DNA of 64,000 nt from Micropterus salmoides (Eukaryota > Chordata > Actinopteri > Centrarchiformes > Centrarchidae): NCBI RefSeq assembly GCF_014851395.1, contig NW_024041262.1, forward strand, positions 16,855,671 to 16,919,670, in the 5' to 3' direction. A model generated the notes under the pieces. It was given only the letters and a program-made list of their open reading frames with translations. It was not told where the DNA came from and searched no databases. The first letter of the stretch is position 1. Each line of letters begins with the position of its first letter. A program made the position numbers and the translations under genes. Of this stretch, positions 11,101 to 22,900 are shown piece by piece.

Positions 11101-12005
11101 GATGGGAGTGAGCAGATGCTTTTTCTATTAGTTCTAAGCTCCAGCTCTTCCGCCAGGCTTATATCTGCTGAGCAGTGAGCTTCTTAGATTGGCCACACAC
11201 CATCCAGCTATTTCAGTAAATCAATATACTAAAATGATGTACAGGTTTCAGTCTGAGGACAAGCTTTGTGGCATTATCACATAGAAATGTGAGAAAATAT
11301 TTGTATTTCAGGTGAGGATATGCTCTTTAAGATGCTCTCATATATTCTCCCAGGTGAGGAATGGGTGGTGATGGTTTGCAGTAAATAAACTGCCGGGTTG
11401 GTGGAGCTAGATGTAGCTAGTGTTTAGTGGATTCACATGACTGACAGGAGATGCTTCATTTGACAAGAAACTGCATAGACATTATGATATAAATACAGTA
11501 TACTCATACTGATGTATTATTGCTAAGTGGAGTACAGCTTTTATTATTTTTCTGCTATTTTTTCCCACCACTACTAATACTTTAAATCAGGCACTTAAAA
11601 TCAGGATTTCTCTTTGATTTTAACCATTGTTTTTTCGAATCTGTCTCTTTTGAGTCCCACAATTCTATGGAATCTTTGTCTATCTATTTGTTCTATCTTT
11701 GTTGTAGAACTGCATTACTTTGATTTTAAAAATGTGGATTATGAAACCAGAGATGGTAAAACAATACTGAATGAATTAAATGCATATTTTAAAAAGGGAA
11801 CTGTATTTGCACATGAACAGTGCATTATTTAATGTACAGCAGCAGGCTAGGCAGCTGAAAAAACAATTCAGGGGTTTAACAAATATAATGTTGTTCTCAG
11901 GGCTGGCTGCCAAAGTCCGTTGTCAATCAGGCTTTGCCCCGAGCACAGCTGGATTTCACCAGACACCTCCGTAGACGTCTCACAGCGAGTGCCACCCTGG
12001 ACTGA
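8055..12005 (+). CDS. star2: Steroidogenic acute regulatory protein, Star2-like (7 exons, 296 aa)
   Basis: StAR moves cholesterol from the outer to the inner mitochondrial membrane, the rate-limiting step of steroid synthesis. Coding exons are 8055-8118, 8246-8353, 8396-8571, 8711-8869, 9406-9590, 10887-10980 and 11901-12005; all have GT-AG borders, the phases match, and they sum to 891 nt. Seven exons is also the known mammalian STAR structure. Seen: an N-terminus MLPAVVKLCCGISYPH typical of StAR mitochondrial leaders; a START domain from about residue 85 to 290 with motifs EEMHQWNPS, VTHEISAE, RDFLSVR, AEDGPTC and FTWLLNMDVKGWLPKS; and the C-terminal amphipathic helix. Glu183 and Arg202 match the E169-R188 pair of human StAR. 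The region between the leader and the START domain is unlike other StARs. The family call is near certain; the paralogue call (star2 rather than star) is inferred from divergence. Confidence 0.9.
8246..8353 (+). CDS. star2: star2 exon 2, presequence
   Basis: Acceptor CATGCAG|GA, donor GTG|GTAAGA. It starts GLQRTAVAVIGQE, which aligns with the StAR presequence. The Arg-rich RRRSS motif that carries the first PKA serine in mammalian StAR is absent after this point. Confidence 0.85.
8396..8571 (+). CDS. star2: star2 exon 3, start of START domain
   Basis: Acceptor TTTTTTACAG, donor GAG|GTAACT. It contains the conserved YVQQGQEAMRKAL helix that opens the StAR START region. The acidic, Pro-rich stretch before it (about residues 58-88) is poorly conserved with known StARs. 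Confidence 0.87.
8711..8869 (+). CDS. star2: star2 exon 4
   Basis: Acceptor CCTTTTCAG, donor AAT|GTAAGC. Encodes 53 residues in phase 0, including SNGDVICSKVM and EEMHQWNPS, which match the StAR signatures around NGDKVMSK and MGEWNPN. Confidence 0.9.
8965..9057 (+). repeat. LINE 3' tail (GATTCT-ending) in star2 intron 4
   Basis: AACTTCTTGTGTGTGAATAC, ACCTACTTGGCAAT and AATCTGATTCTGATTC match the tail and terminal GATTCT units of teleost L2-like retroposons. Confidence 0.5.
9406..9590 (+). CDS. star2: star2 exon 5, sterol-pocket exon
   Basis: Acceptor TCTGTTTTAG, donor GAG|GTAGGA. It carries Glu183 and Arg202, the predicted salt-bridge pair of the sterol pocket. It also carries Ser209 in the context RQKS, where other StARs have RRGS. 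Confidence 0.9.
10070..10470. repeat. TTAAT-rich low-complexity block in star2 intron 5
   Basis: About 400 bases built almost only from permutations of TTTAATT/AATTAAAT with few G or C. It looks like a decayed AT minisatellite. Confidence 0.75.
10684..10702. repeat. Fragment of CAGTGGTGGAA-type TIR
   Basis: TTACTTTCCACCACTGCC matches the right terminus of the element at 3505-6880. No partner end is clear nearby, so it is a remnant. Confidence 0.45.
10887..10980 (+). CDS. star2: star2 exon 6
   Basis: Acceptor TGTTTACAG, donor AAG|GTAAAT. Encodes AEDGPTCIII and the FTWLLNMDVK strand, both START-domain hallmarks of StAR. Confidence 0.9.
11901..12005 (+). CDS. star2: star2 exon 7, C-terminal helix and stop
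   Basis: Acceptor TTGTTCTCAG. Starts with GWLPKSVVNQ and ends with a TGA at 12003-12005. Holds the C-terminal helix (QLDFTRHLRRRL) that forms the lid and membrane-contact surface in StAR. Confidence 0.9.
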   Translation, partial: GWLPKSVVNQALPRAQLDFTRHLRRRLTASATLD

Positions 12006-12348
12006 CTGTGTGACACCCACACCGCCAGCAGCACCCTGTCATCACTCACAGGAAAAGATAGAGAGATGGAGGCATGGTGACAGCCTGGCTGATCGACAGA
12101 ACACTGCCCTTTTAGCGAGAGCAGAAACATTGCATGGAGGACATGCTCACTGTCAGAGACCAGTGTCAGCAGCCAAATGCCAGCCTGGAAGAAAGAAGCT
12201 GGTTAGTAATAGGAATTAATGTCATGGTGTGCCACTCAGACCTCATTAAGATTTCCTGATTAGGATTTCCTGATTAGGACTCATCATCACTCATGTGACT
12301 TATCGTCTGTTGACGCATTGACATCCCTGCATATGACTGGACAAAATT

Positions 12349-12354
12349 AATAAA
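12349..12354 (+). terminator. star2: star2 polyadenylation signal
   Basis: AATAAA followed by AGTGCTTG lies 344 bases after the stop. It is the first canonical signal on this strand after the coding end, so the 3' UTR is probably about 360 nt. Confidence 0.55.
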
Positions 12355-13786
12355 GTGCTTGAATGTGTCTATTTTGCTTCCATTTTCACAATGTAAAAAT
12401 ATTTTGAACAGCCATCAATAGTAACATGACATTCCAGGTGCCTCTTCTCAACTCAAATACAGTAAATCTACATGCCGCAATTCAGGCAGAATAAAGCTTT
12501 TACAAATGTTTTTTCACATAGTCGTACCACTAAAAGGAAGCCAAGTAAGAAACATCTCAAAAGCTAAATATAACAACAGTACATGTATGCTAAATAGAGC
12601 ATGTGAAATAACAAGAATTTCAGTTCTTTCAAACATGTTTTACTTTGTTCTCCATACCACTTAAAAATTCAATAAATATTAACATTTAAAGCTTTCATTC
12701 ACGTACTTATATACAAGAACTATACAATAAACATAATGACGTTATGAACTGCAATGCAGGAATGGTGTAACAGTATGACCAACCACAGGCTGCAGACTTA
12801 CAGCATCGCCGGTATTTTCCAATTACAACATACTTTCTGTAATCCTGGTTGTCAATTTCTTTTCATTGCTTGAAATTTACACTATATACATATTATCTAA
12901 AAACATATCAGTTACAAAAAATAACATAATGAGTTTTTTCATTTATCTTTTTGTTTTGAAAGCGTAAGTGACTGACATCCAAAACAGACACTGGGCATGC
13001 TAAAGTGGAGTGGGCTTACAAACAGTTATGATTTTTTATTTATTTATTTATTTATTTTTACCAGTGATGATAATCACCAGTAGTTGGATTTGGGAACAAA
13101 CAACAACAAAAAAAGAGCACCGGGGACAGAGAAGCTATGAAGCTCCCTGCCGGGAGTGATGACCATGGAGTCTGGAGTGTGCCACTGAAATGATTATAGA
13201 CTTAACAGGTGTTTTATTATAATCAGTTAGATACATTTTAAAAGCCATAATGAATTGATTGATTACATCTGCATTTAAATAATCTGAAATGAAACAATCT
13301 AAGTACAAATTATCAATAAAATACCAATTTGGACATTTTGGGAAATATGCTATTATTGATAAGATTATTTTTGTTTATGCACATGTTTTTCTTTCACACT
13401 TGCTTTGGCAATTTATATGTCTGTTTCCCATGTCAAAATAGCCCCACGGAATTTGATTTAATTTAACTGAATTGATACCAATCTCGTGTCTGTACAGCAA
13501 ACGTAAAGCCCCGAGCTAGGAAGTGATTAGCCTAGCTTAGCATAAAGACTGGAAACAAGGGGATGTTCCAAAGTGAAGAAATACATCTATCAACACCTCT
13601 AAAAACTGTGAACAAAAAACCTAAAAATGTTGGTTTTAGGGGCAGTAGCTATTTCTTGGTGATGACGACCAAACCAAAATAGATTGCATATAGATTAAAA
13701 ATATTTTTGCAATTATATTTTAAAATTCTATTAATTCTTAAAACAGAATAAGAAATTCAAATTATACATCTGCAAATTGACTTTGC
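12355..13786. other. Interval between the star2 and adamts14 3' ends
   Basis: No coding signal. Contains a (TTTA)n run at about 13030-13055 and, at about 13500-13580, a minus-strand copy of the GCTAAGCTAA dispersed repeat. Confidence 0.6.
13500..13580 (-). repeat. Dispersed GCTAAGCTAA repeat, copy 1
   Basis: On the minus strand CCTTGTTTCCAGTCTTTATG then CTAAGCTAGGCTAATCACTTCCTAG. Other copies lie at 26569, 31191, 38114 and 61880-62520. Confidence 0.6.
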
Positions 13787-13792
13787 TTTATT
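13787..13792 (-). terminator. adamts14: Candidate adamts14 polyadenylation signal
   Basis: TTTATT on + (AATAAA on -) is the nearest canonical signal after the stop, about 550 nt downstream. Further copies at 13213-13218 and around 13030-13055 could serve a longer 3' UTR. Confidence 0.35.
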
Positions 13793-14342
13793 CAGTGCAT
13801 CATTAAAATGTAATAAATATTTTTTAACTTAGCAATATATTAATTGATTATAAGTGACCACTGGCAGGGTCTATAATTTTTCTGGTGGCACACTCTAGTC
13901 TCCATAGTTGACACGTGCACCTCCAAAACCATGGCCTTTGACCTCTCCTCACATGTTCACAAAACAAGTTCAATAGTAGTTCTAATGCACTTGAAAAAAC
14001 AGGCTTACACAAGTGTACACAGATAAAAACATGAATGTAGCAATGCAGTCATCACATTTTGAACACGTCTTGTAGTTTTAGTTTACAGCACCTGACAACT
14101 TTTTTTTCCCGTTTCATATTTGAAGCACAGAGGGCAGAGCGCCGCTGCACACGGATCACTCCGGAGTTTTGATGAGGTAACCATCACTGGTCTGGTCTAA
14201 GTTCACTGGCATGGAAAAACAAAAATCTTTGTAAAAAAGAAATAAAATATCTGCAGCGAGACTGCGAGTCTATTGGATGCTTCAAAGGGTGAGCTGATGT
14301 ATGAGACTCACTGCCCAGCACGTTCACAACATCGCTCACTGT

Positions 14343-14908
14343 TCATTTCTGAGCTGACAGGGTTCTGTGACTCGAGTCCCTCTCGGATCCTAAATTGTCC
14401 CTTCTTGACCTGGCAGCAACTGGGCCTAAAGTGCTGTTTGGACTGTGCTCTTTAGAGGCACCTCCACTGGAGGCTGCTGTGGGCCGTGTCGGCCCTGGAG
14501 GTAGAAGAGGCCCCGTGTGTAAGTCTCCCTTTGCAGCTGTGAGGAAGGAGTCGCTGGTGGGACCCTGGGTCAGAGCAGCACCCGTCGATGGAGAGGCTTC
14601 AGCAGCGGTAGCCGTGGTTGGCACCGGGGCAGTGGAGCGAAGCCGTCTGCCAATGGCTTTAGTGGTTTGCGGCGGGCTCTGGGTTGTAGCGGATGCGGGA
14701 GCCTTGGGTGATGCAGGGTGAGAAGGAGTGGAGGTCTCAGTTTCCAATGAGGACACTGGTGTGTTTTGGAAGTCAGGACTATGTGTGTCAAGGTTGTCTT
14801 TCTTGTTGCAAGACTCACAACAAAGCTTATTATATCCAGGAATGGAACAGTAACGTGCAAGAACCTCCATTTGACAGAAAATAGATTTATCCCCCAGACA
14901 TGGCTCAT
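14343..14908 (-). CDS. adamts14: adamts14 exon 22, PLAC domain and C-terminal tail
   Basis: Acceptor TTATTACTAG. EPCLGDKSIFCQMEVLARYC and IPGYNKLCCESC form the PLAC domain. The remaining ~150 residues are rich in Pro, Ser, Thr and Ala, with Arg pairs (RRLR, RSRR), ending SAQK and TGA. The antisense open frame at 14395-14721 is a shadow. Confidence 0.95.
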
Positions 14909-16179
14909 CTAGTAATAACAGGTGAGAGGACATCATTAAAAGCAACATTTTAGAAAGAAAAAAAACACTTCTTCTGTAGATGTTTATCTTTAGATTACAG
15001 TGATTGATTTCTGAAACAAATTACAAATTGACTTACTTGAAGAGATTTTGTGGACAGGGTTTTCAGGAGCCCTTTGGTGTACAGCTTCGTCTTTTATTGA
15101 GGAGTTATCCATTGTTTCAATGTCAAGAGATGACACTGGCTGTCCTGGAGGAGAGGACAAAATTAGGCTGAAAACTCCTAAATAAGACTTTAAACGGCAG
15201 CTATGAGACCCAAGAAAAAATAAATACACTTTATCTTCTACTATAAGAAAACAGAGCAGTGTTGTTAGAAACCTGTATAAAAGCGTTGTTATTTTTCAGA
15301 ATGCAGTGCACAACCTGGACTTCTTCTTCGTGTGTTTGACAAAAAACACTTTTCACTCAGCAGGGAAACAGAAAAAAAGAGGTGGTGGCTCCAACCTCTT
15401 TGAAGTGAAAGCGATGGCAAACTGCAGGAGGGAATCAGTGCAGAAATGTTTTGACAATATTTTTTTAGTTCAGACAGTTTCCTTTAGGTATTCACGGACG
15501 GTTATTTGTAAGGTAAATTTATTAGTCATTTTACAACAGGCTTGCATAATGAACTAATTAATAAATATAATTAAGGACTAAGTGTAGTTAGACCACCTAG
15601 TGTAATCATCAAACAAACAGAATAATGTATTCAATCACATGATGTTTATGTAAATGGCATCCCAGGGTGATGAAAAAGGTTTTGGCCTACAATTTGCGCC
15701 AATTTGACGTAACTGCTGTGAGTAAGTTGACTGTTTCACTGTGAACTAAATTTGCAATTCTAAATTTTGATACTGGCTTTGAGAAAAACATCATGTACTA
15801 TGTGAAGTATCTGTAATTAGGCTTGCTTAAATCATACTCCCAGAGGGTTATGCCTAAATGTGCATGATGCAGCAGACATTAACCACCTACAAGTTCTTCA
15901 AAAGAAACATGAAATCTATCGCATCCGTTATGAAAATGAAATGACCTGACCATACAGAGGCAGTGTAGGTAAGACAGGCAGCAGAACTGATACATTTGAG
16001 AATATTATTGCTTAATTACATGCATGTGAATCTCACCTGGACAAGAACTGAGTTTGCAAATGAGGACTGTTTCTGGCTTCTCGTCCTCACATTCGCCAAT
16101 GGTGTTGTCGCTGGCCTTGCAAACCACCTGTCTTTGCTGAATCCCCTCGCCACAGGTCACCGAACACTGCCACAGCACC

Positions 16180-16227
<48 letters not shown>

Positions 16228-19200
16228 AAGACACATGTTAAAGCTATAGGATGCATGCATCCAAACTGTTGAGCATTAAGATATTCACACCTATTCAAAT
16301 GAAGTGATAGCATCCTTCTATATTTTAAGCTCATTGTTTTCAGATCTATTTATCTATTTATTTTAAATCAAAAAGAGAGACTGATTTAAATTGATATACA
16401 CTTTGACTTTATGTATCCAAATCAACACATTCTCACTTCCAACTTGTCACATGTGGACGCTTGGTAAAGACCCCTTGGCATCGGTTTTTAATGCCCCGCG
16501 TACCCAATTTGCGTCATTTTTGGCAATTTTAGCAATAATAAATATGCAAAGTCCAGTTAGACTTTCAAAATAAACCTATTGGTCAACATTTTGAAAGGTT
16601 GCAATTTTGTTAGGTCTCGGCACCAGAAGTACTTTATCAGGGTTAGGAAAAAATCATGGTTTGGGTTACTTACATTACTTAAGTAACGCAAGTTAAGTAA
16701 CTTAAACAATCAAAAAACAATCAATGGTGACTTTTTTTTCTAGCTCAGAAAATTGACCAGTAAGAGAAATTCCACTGATTATGCTAAAAATGGGAAATGG
16801 TAAGACTCCAATGAAGATATGTTGCAAAAAAATAAAAGTAGTCTTGGTTAGGGAGAGAAGAGACATATTAAATTTCAGTGCCAATCCTATGTACAGTGAA
16901 AATGTAAATATGGCTGTAATAACATGAATATGTAAAGATATCTGTGTCTTTCAAAGTTAGTAGTATTCATGTAGTTAAGAGTGAAAGGAAAGTATCTGAA
17001 TAACTCTAGGCAAATTTGAGCAACGATATTTGGTCAATAATTTGTGAAATGTAATTTAAAGTGCATCATTATCAAACAGAATTTAAATCAGTGTCAGGTC
17101 AGATATGTCAACCATACCTCTTTTACTCCTCAATCTGAATGAGTCAGATATTGGAAAACAGTTACCCAGGAGTTAGCAGGTGTAAATATTTTGTAACAAC
17201 TAATGGCTACGTAAGAATTGGTATGTGTGGTGCAACCTGCTTTGATTCAGTCAGGCTTAAATCTCCCCTCAGTAGACATATATGTTACAACTAAGTTTGA
17301 ACTCCTCACTCACCTGAGACCATGCCCCTGTCCTCCACTGGGCGGGGCATATTGTGTGGTTACAGGCTCTCCTGGTCTCTGGGCGATCCTCAGTGCAGTG
17401 TTTGCTGTGGACAGGCCTGTTGGTGCCGTTGTGGAGCGCCTGCATGCACTGCACCACCCTGGTGTGGTAGCCGAGCTTCCCGCAGGTTTTACTGCAGGGA
17501 CTCCACTCTTCCACCACCCACCTGTCAGCACAGCAGGCTTTTTGTTTTTATATAACCGCAATTACAATTTTTTTCTCCGCTAGTCAAGAATGGCACTTAT
17601 ATTCCCTCTAAATTAGCATACATCTTATCAGGGTGGACATATTATTATTATATCACTTTTGATGCCACACTAGCTATTGAAATATTAAAGCATTTTCTAT
17701 CATTAGAGATCACTCACGTGGGCTGGCTGCACTCTTGGACATTGCAGCGTTTCCGGATGGGTTTGGGCTTTTTGCTGGTTTCACAAAAGTTACGATGAAC
17801 CAAACGGCTGTCACTCTTCCTTCTGCATCCATATTTTGTGTACTGTATGCCTAAAGGATACAATTATAATTTGCTCTTTTAATAATAGATAATTATTTTG
17901 ATTTACAACAACTAAAAACAGAGAAAAGAACCACATTTTCAGACAGGAAAAACTGGTAGCAAATGTTTGTCAATGGACACTTGGCCTAAATTATTTTAAT
18001 GACTATCAAGACTGTCAACAAATTTGATTCAACTCATTTTTTATTGACCAATCATCTCAAGCAGTCAATCAGTGACATTTTCACTGTAGACCACCAACAA
18101 AAAGATGAAAGAACTTCACAAAAACCAGATGAGATTCATCTTTACTGTTGCATGAACACACACCAAGTTAAGACTTGCAGTACTGACCTCCCCCACAATG
18201 TTTGGAGCACTGAGACCAGCTTTTCAGTGCCCACTCATAAGTGTCAAGTTCAGCCAGAAGAACATTGTTGTTGGTAATAAGCGGTAACAGGTCCTCATGT
18301 ATGATATACTTATATGTCAAGCTGATCTTCGCGTCTTCTTCCTGGGGAATTACCTGCAATGAGGTGAAGAACGTTTTTTAGAGAATCAATGAAAAAAGCA
18401 TCGTAAAAAGTGATGACCCAGCCCCACTCACCAGCACTACAATGCCTTCATGCAGAGGACCAGATGTTTTCAGGGTCTCCTTCTCACCATCGATGGAATA
18501 CTCCCATTGTAGACCATTTTCGATGAAGGTCTTTGATTCAGCGTCTTCACTTTTTGCATTGAGTATGAAGTTTCCAGTAACTTGATTCTTCACAGCTGTC
18601 AGTAATGAGGAAAAACAGATGTTTATGCTCATGTGGTGGGAAAGAATTTGTGCACATCGTGTTGTTTCTAATTTCATTCATTAAAAATCTCAAAAATTGA
18701 AACAGAAATTCAGATCAACCCTCCTCTGCCGTGTCAGTGTCTATTTTCAGATTTCTCCAAGTTGTGGGTCATCTCTTCTTCCCATGAGGTAATAAAAGCC
18801 AGAGAGGAAAAGAGAGGAGAAAAGAGGAGAGGGTTTGGCTGAATGCCACAGTGAGCCTGACTTACCAATGGCAGTTGCACAGAGAGCTACAGTAAGCTCA
18901 AACACTCCTTCTTACACCTGAAGACATTCTAGAGCTCCGGTCTTATTATAATTTCTGACACACTGCTTTTGCTCTGCATTTACAGATAAAGCCTTGGACA
19001 CTGCATCTTGGTCTAACTACTCAGCTACTCTACATTCAGCTCAAATTGAAAGCAATTAGCAGAATAGCACCTGGGATGTGACTCATCAGCTGTGTGAATT
19101 GCATTTGAAATAAAGTAGACTTTAGCTTAGAAACAGCACACCATGTTCGATGAGTTGTCCTTTAGCTTCAGCAACACGGAACGAGAAGTGTCAAGTTCAG

Positions 19201-19885
19201 ACGGTTGACTGACTTTTGCAGACTTTTCCTCAATAGAAACTCTTTCTTACACTGATCTGGATAGACGGTTGATTTTGATAACATTTCTGTGTAAAACAGA
19301 AAAGGCTGTGTAACATCTCACACACCAGGGTGCATCCCTCCCGGGTATGTGTACTGTATGTTAATTATGCGTAGCCGTGATATGGCCTTATATCCTGGCA
19401 TTCTGGTTATTCTCTTAAAGAAATGCTCGATTGGAAATCTATCTTTTGAATATCAAATATGCTCTTTTAGCTTGAAAGCTGGCTCTGAAAAGTTTGTAGT
19501 TACAGTGCAGAGTCTGTACATTAAAAAGCATCTTGTGTGGTTTTCCTGTATTCACCCTGTGGTAGTCTGTACAGAAGCCAAAGTCGATGTGAGTTTGTTG
19601 ACATTTTTTGTGATTTTACATTATTATTTATGTAAGGGCTCTGTATAATTGCATTTACTAATTTACTCATTTTCATGTTCGGCTGCATGTTCACCGCTTT
19701 CAGCATGTATTTCTGTCTCTGGAACTGTATGGTCCGAATCTACGATTGAAAGCGACTACTACCCCCATGTTCCTGTTCAGCACCCGATGCTAGAATTATT
19801 AGTCCTATTATTATTATCATTATTATTGCTAGAATTATTATTAAGTAGTAGAAGAGGTGTAAGTGTGTGTTTGTGTGTTTGTGTT

Positions 19886-19934
<49 letters not shown>

Positions 19935-22900
19935 ATGACACAAGCTCCACTCTATCATTGTCACATTCCCTGTCAGCCAACCTGCCAGGCAATCAGAGCT
20001 CAAACTGTCATGCATAGCCTGAGCCTTCTCCAGCCCAGGTTGATCATCCATTTATTTTTCCATGCGTTTTGGTTGAACTGACCCTTTCATGTCATTCTTT
20101 ATTGAGTAAAGAAGTTGAACTTGCTGATGCCATTGACTGGTACAGACTACAATGCACCAGTAAATTATATTACACAGCTAGCCTTACAAGGTAAAATAAC
20201 CCCTGCAACTTCAGTCATGTGACATGGTCACACACACCCACACACACATAAACACACACACAGACAGACAATTATACTCTCAAACCAACTGTGTAATTTA
20301 GCACCAGTAATGTCATGTATTTCCACTGTTGGAAAAAAAATGTAAGACATACTGACCAATTATATGAGGGGAGGTCTCGTTCTCTTCGATAACTATGTGG
20401 CGGGCTCCTATTGGGATGTCGAACATTTTCAGCATTCCTAATAAGACAAAGAAACAGTACAGTACAGCTGGGAGCATAGCGGACACATATTCTGGGCTGG
20501 AATAGCAGCCAATTATTTCTGAATCGAGACAGAAAGTTCTGTTCTTTTGATCAAAGTGAGGGATAAGGAGCAGTGGCCAAACAGAGAAGATTGGGAGGAT
20601 GTGTTTAAAGCCTCCGGATGAATGATTTTGAGGTTAAATGATGACAGCATGTCATATAATGGACCATCTGAAGCAAAGTTTCTTAGCAATGACTTGTCCA
20701 GTTAGTTGATAATTACCGTTCTTTTTGGGTGTTTTGGTGAGTGTCAGCTTCACAGTGCGACAGTGGGAGTTGTCCCCTTCACACACTCCACATTTGTCCT
20801 CTTGTTTGTAAGAGCCGACCTCCTTGTCGCAGCCTACATGCTGTGAGGGGAAAGAGCAAACACAGTAAATCAAACTAGGGCAATGCAGCATTTGACTTTT
20901 ATACAGACTCAGATTATCCCACTGGGAAAATGATGCCATGAGAAAACATTGCACACATCTGTTTTGGAGCCCGATGATGACGACAATGATGGTGATACAT
21001 ATTGGAAACAGACCCAGACATAACAGGGATGTACCCAAAACAATGAGCAGCTGGCCTGCAACAAGAAAAGTCTCAACTTTATGTCCAAGGTGAAAATTTA
21101 GACAAAATAATGTCTGTGTGTGTTTGTGCTAGAGAAGAGGGTAGAAGTGTGCAGTTTTCCCTTCACAATTATTTATAGTATAGTCATCAAATATTTGCAA
21201 AACTCCTTCTAAGGGCACTATTTTCATCATCAAAATACACTCTATTAAAGGTCAAGGCAAGGGGAAATTGCATTTCCAAACTCAGCTCCTTGTCAAGTGA
21301 TAATTATTATTATATATTACTACTGGCCTCACAAGGATGCTGATCTCTGGCATAAAACTTGAAAATGACTTAAAAAGGCAACACCAAGTGTTTAACAAAA
21401 CATAAAAATAGTGCACTTTAGTATCAAATTTATTTTGTAGTGTTATCAATTTTTTATTATATATATATATTTATTATGTTATCTAAAAAAAGGATAAAAT
21501 GCATATATGTGCTATTTATATAAAACAAAATACATTTGATACATTTTTTATTAATGAAATGTTTAGACAAGCTTTTGTGTCACTGCATTTACAAAATGCC
21601 AATCGACGGCAATTGAGACTTGACTCTCTCTCTCTCTCTCTCTCCATATATATATATATACCTTTATTTTAACAGTAATGCTCCATTAAGACACAGTCTC
21701 TTTACAAGGGAGTCCTGTATAGCACAATTTTTCAACCATGAGTTGAAAAACAATGCATCACGTAATACAAAAGTTAAAATACAATAAAAATTTACACAAA
21801 ATGTACAAAATATTTACATAGACAAAAATGCAATGAAAAGACTAAATGTAGAGCTCTAACTAACTACCACTAAACAACTGCATATATCCGTTAGGATGTC
21901 TGTTGTTCTTTTTTTAAAAGCAGCTAAAGAAATTTGCATGACAATCTTAAGCTTAGACTTTTTTCCAGGACATAGTAAGACAGACTCCTCTGACTTCTCA
22001 GACTCCTTCAGTCCTCATTTTTGGTACCTTGCAAAGTAGTCCAGCACCTGAAAATATCTACAGTCCTCCTCATCTCAAAAATGTGTTTCGTTTCTTGTTA
22101 CTTCACTTGAGCTTCACTGTGCAGAATGATATATGGGCAGAGTTTGACACTAGTAGGCTGTTTCCACATATAACACCTGAAGGGGGCAAGTTTTTCTGTG
22201 CTCACTTTAAATTTTACCCTTACACAAGATGTGATTACATGAGATGTAGAAACTTGAAACTTCCAGTGCACATATACTTAGAATGGAGTTTCTGGTGAAG
22301 TAGTAGTTCAACTTTTGAAATTAAAAATATTTGCATATTCATAGATTCAGGATTTTTCAATGACTGAAAAGGTCTGGGTGTAAATGCAAGACATTTTAAC
22401 AAGTTAATAAAGTTTTTTGTGAAAAAACCTCATCAGACACACATTATTATTCAAAGTCTTAAAATATGCCAAGGTTGCTGTTTGCGAGTGCACCTAGTTT
22501 TAGTAGAGACATACCAGACACTCTCCTCGAGCGCACACGCTGAAGGGGTCTGAATAGCTGCAGCGGGTCCCATCATGCATCACCTGGTTCATGAACACCA
22601 CCTCCCCTGTTTCCTTTGACTTGCAGCTCAGCTCACACTTACGGGCCTCTGAAAACACAACCACACACACGCACCCACTCACACCTTGGTTCATCCAAGT
22701 ATCTTCCCAATCTGAAAAAGACATCAGCCTCCTGCAAATATCATCTATCCACTTGTTGCTTTGCAATAAACTTTTAAGCTAACCTCTGAAAGAGGGAGCC
22801 AACTTTGCTTCGCTCCTTACAGACTTACCATCTGGGTGCTCATACGGTAGCCAGGTGTGCTTGATGTTTTTGTGGTATTTGTTGCTCCTCTGGATGCACT

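Noticed and set aside
8055..12005. Assignment as STARD3 or STARD4/5/6
   Set aside because: The StAR-type mitochondrial leader and seven-exon structure fit StAR itself.
14395..14721. 108-codon frame on the + strand
   Set aside because: Antisense shadow of adamts14 exon 22, whose PLAC domain is clear on the minus strand.
16005..16334. 109-codon minus-strand frame including exon 20
   Set aside because: Upstream part is the (TG)n repeat translated as Val-Cys; only 16037-16166 is exon.
19649..20081. Frames with CVCV or HTHT runs
   Set aside because: Microsatellite artefacts in intron 15.
22029..22298. 89-codon + frame in adamts14 intron 13
   Set aside because: No recognisable family, opposite strand to the gene, no splice or promoter context.
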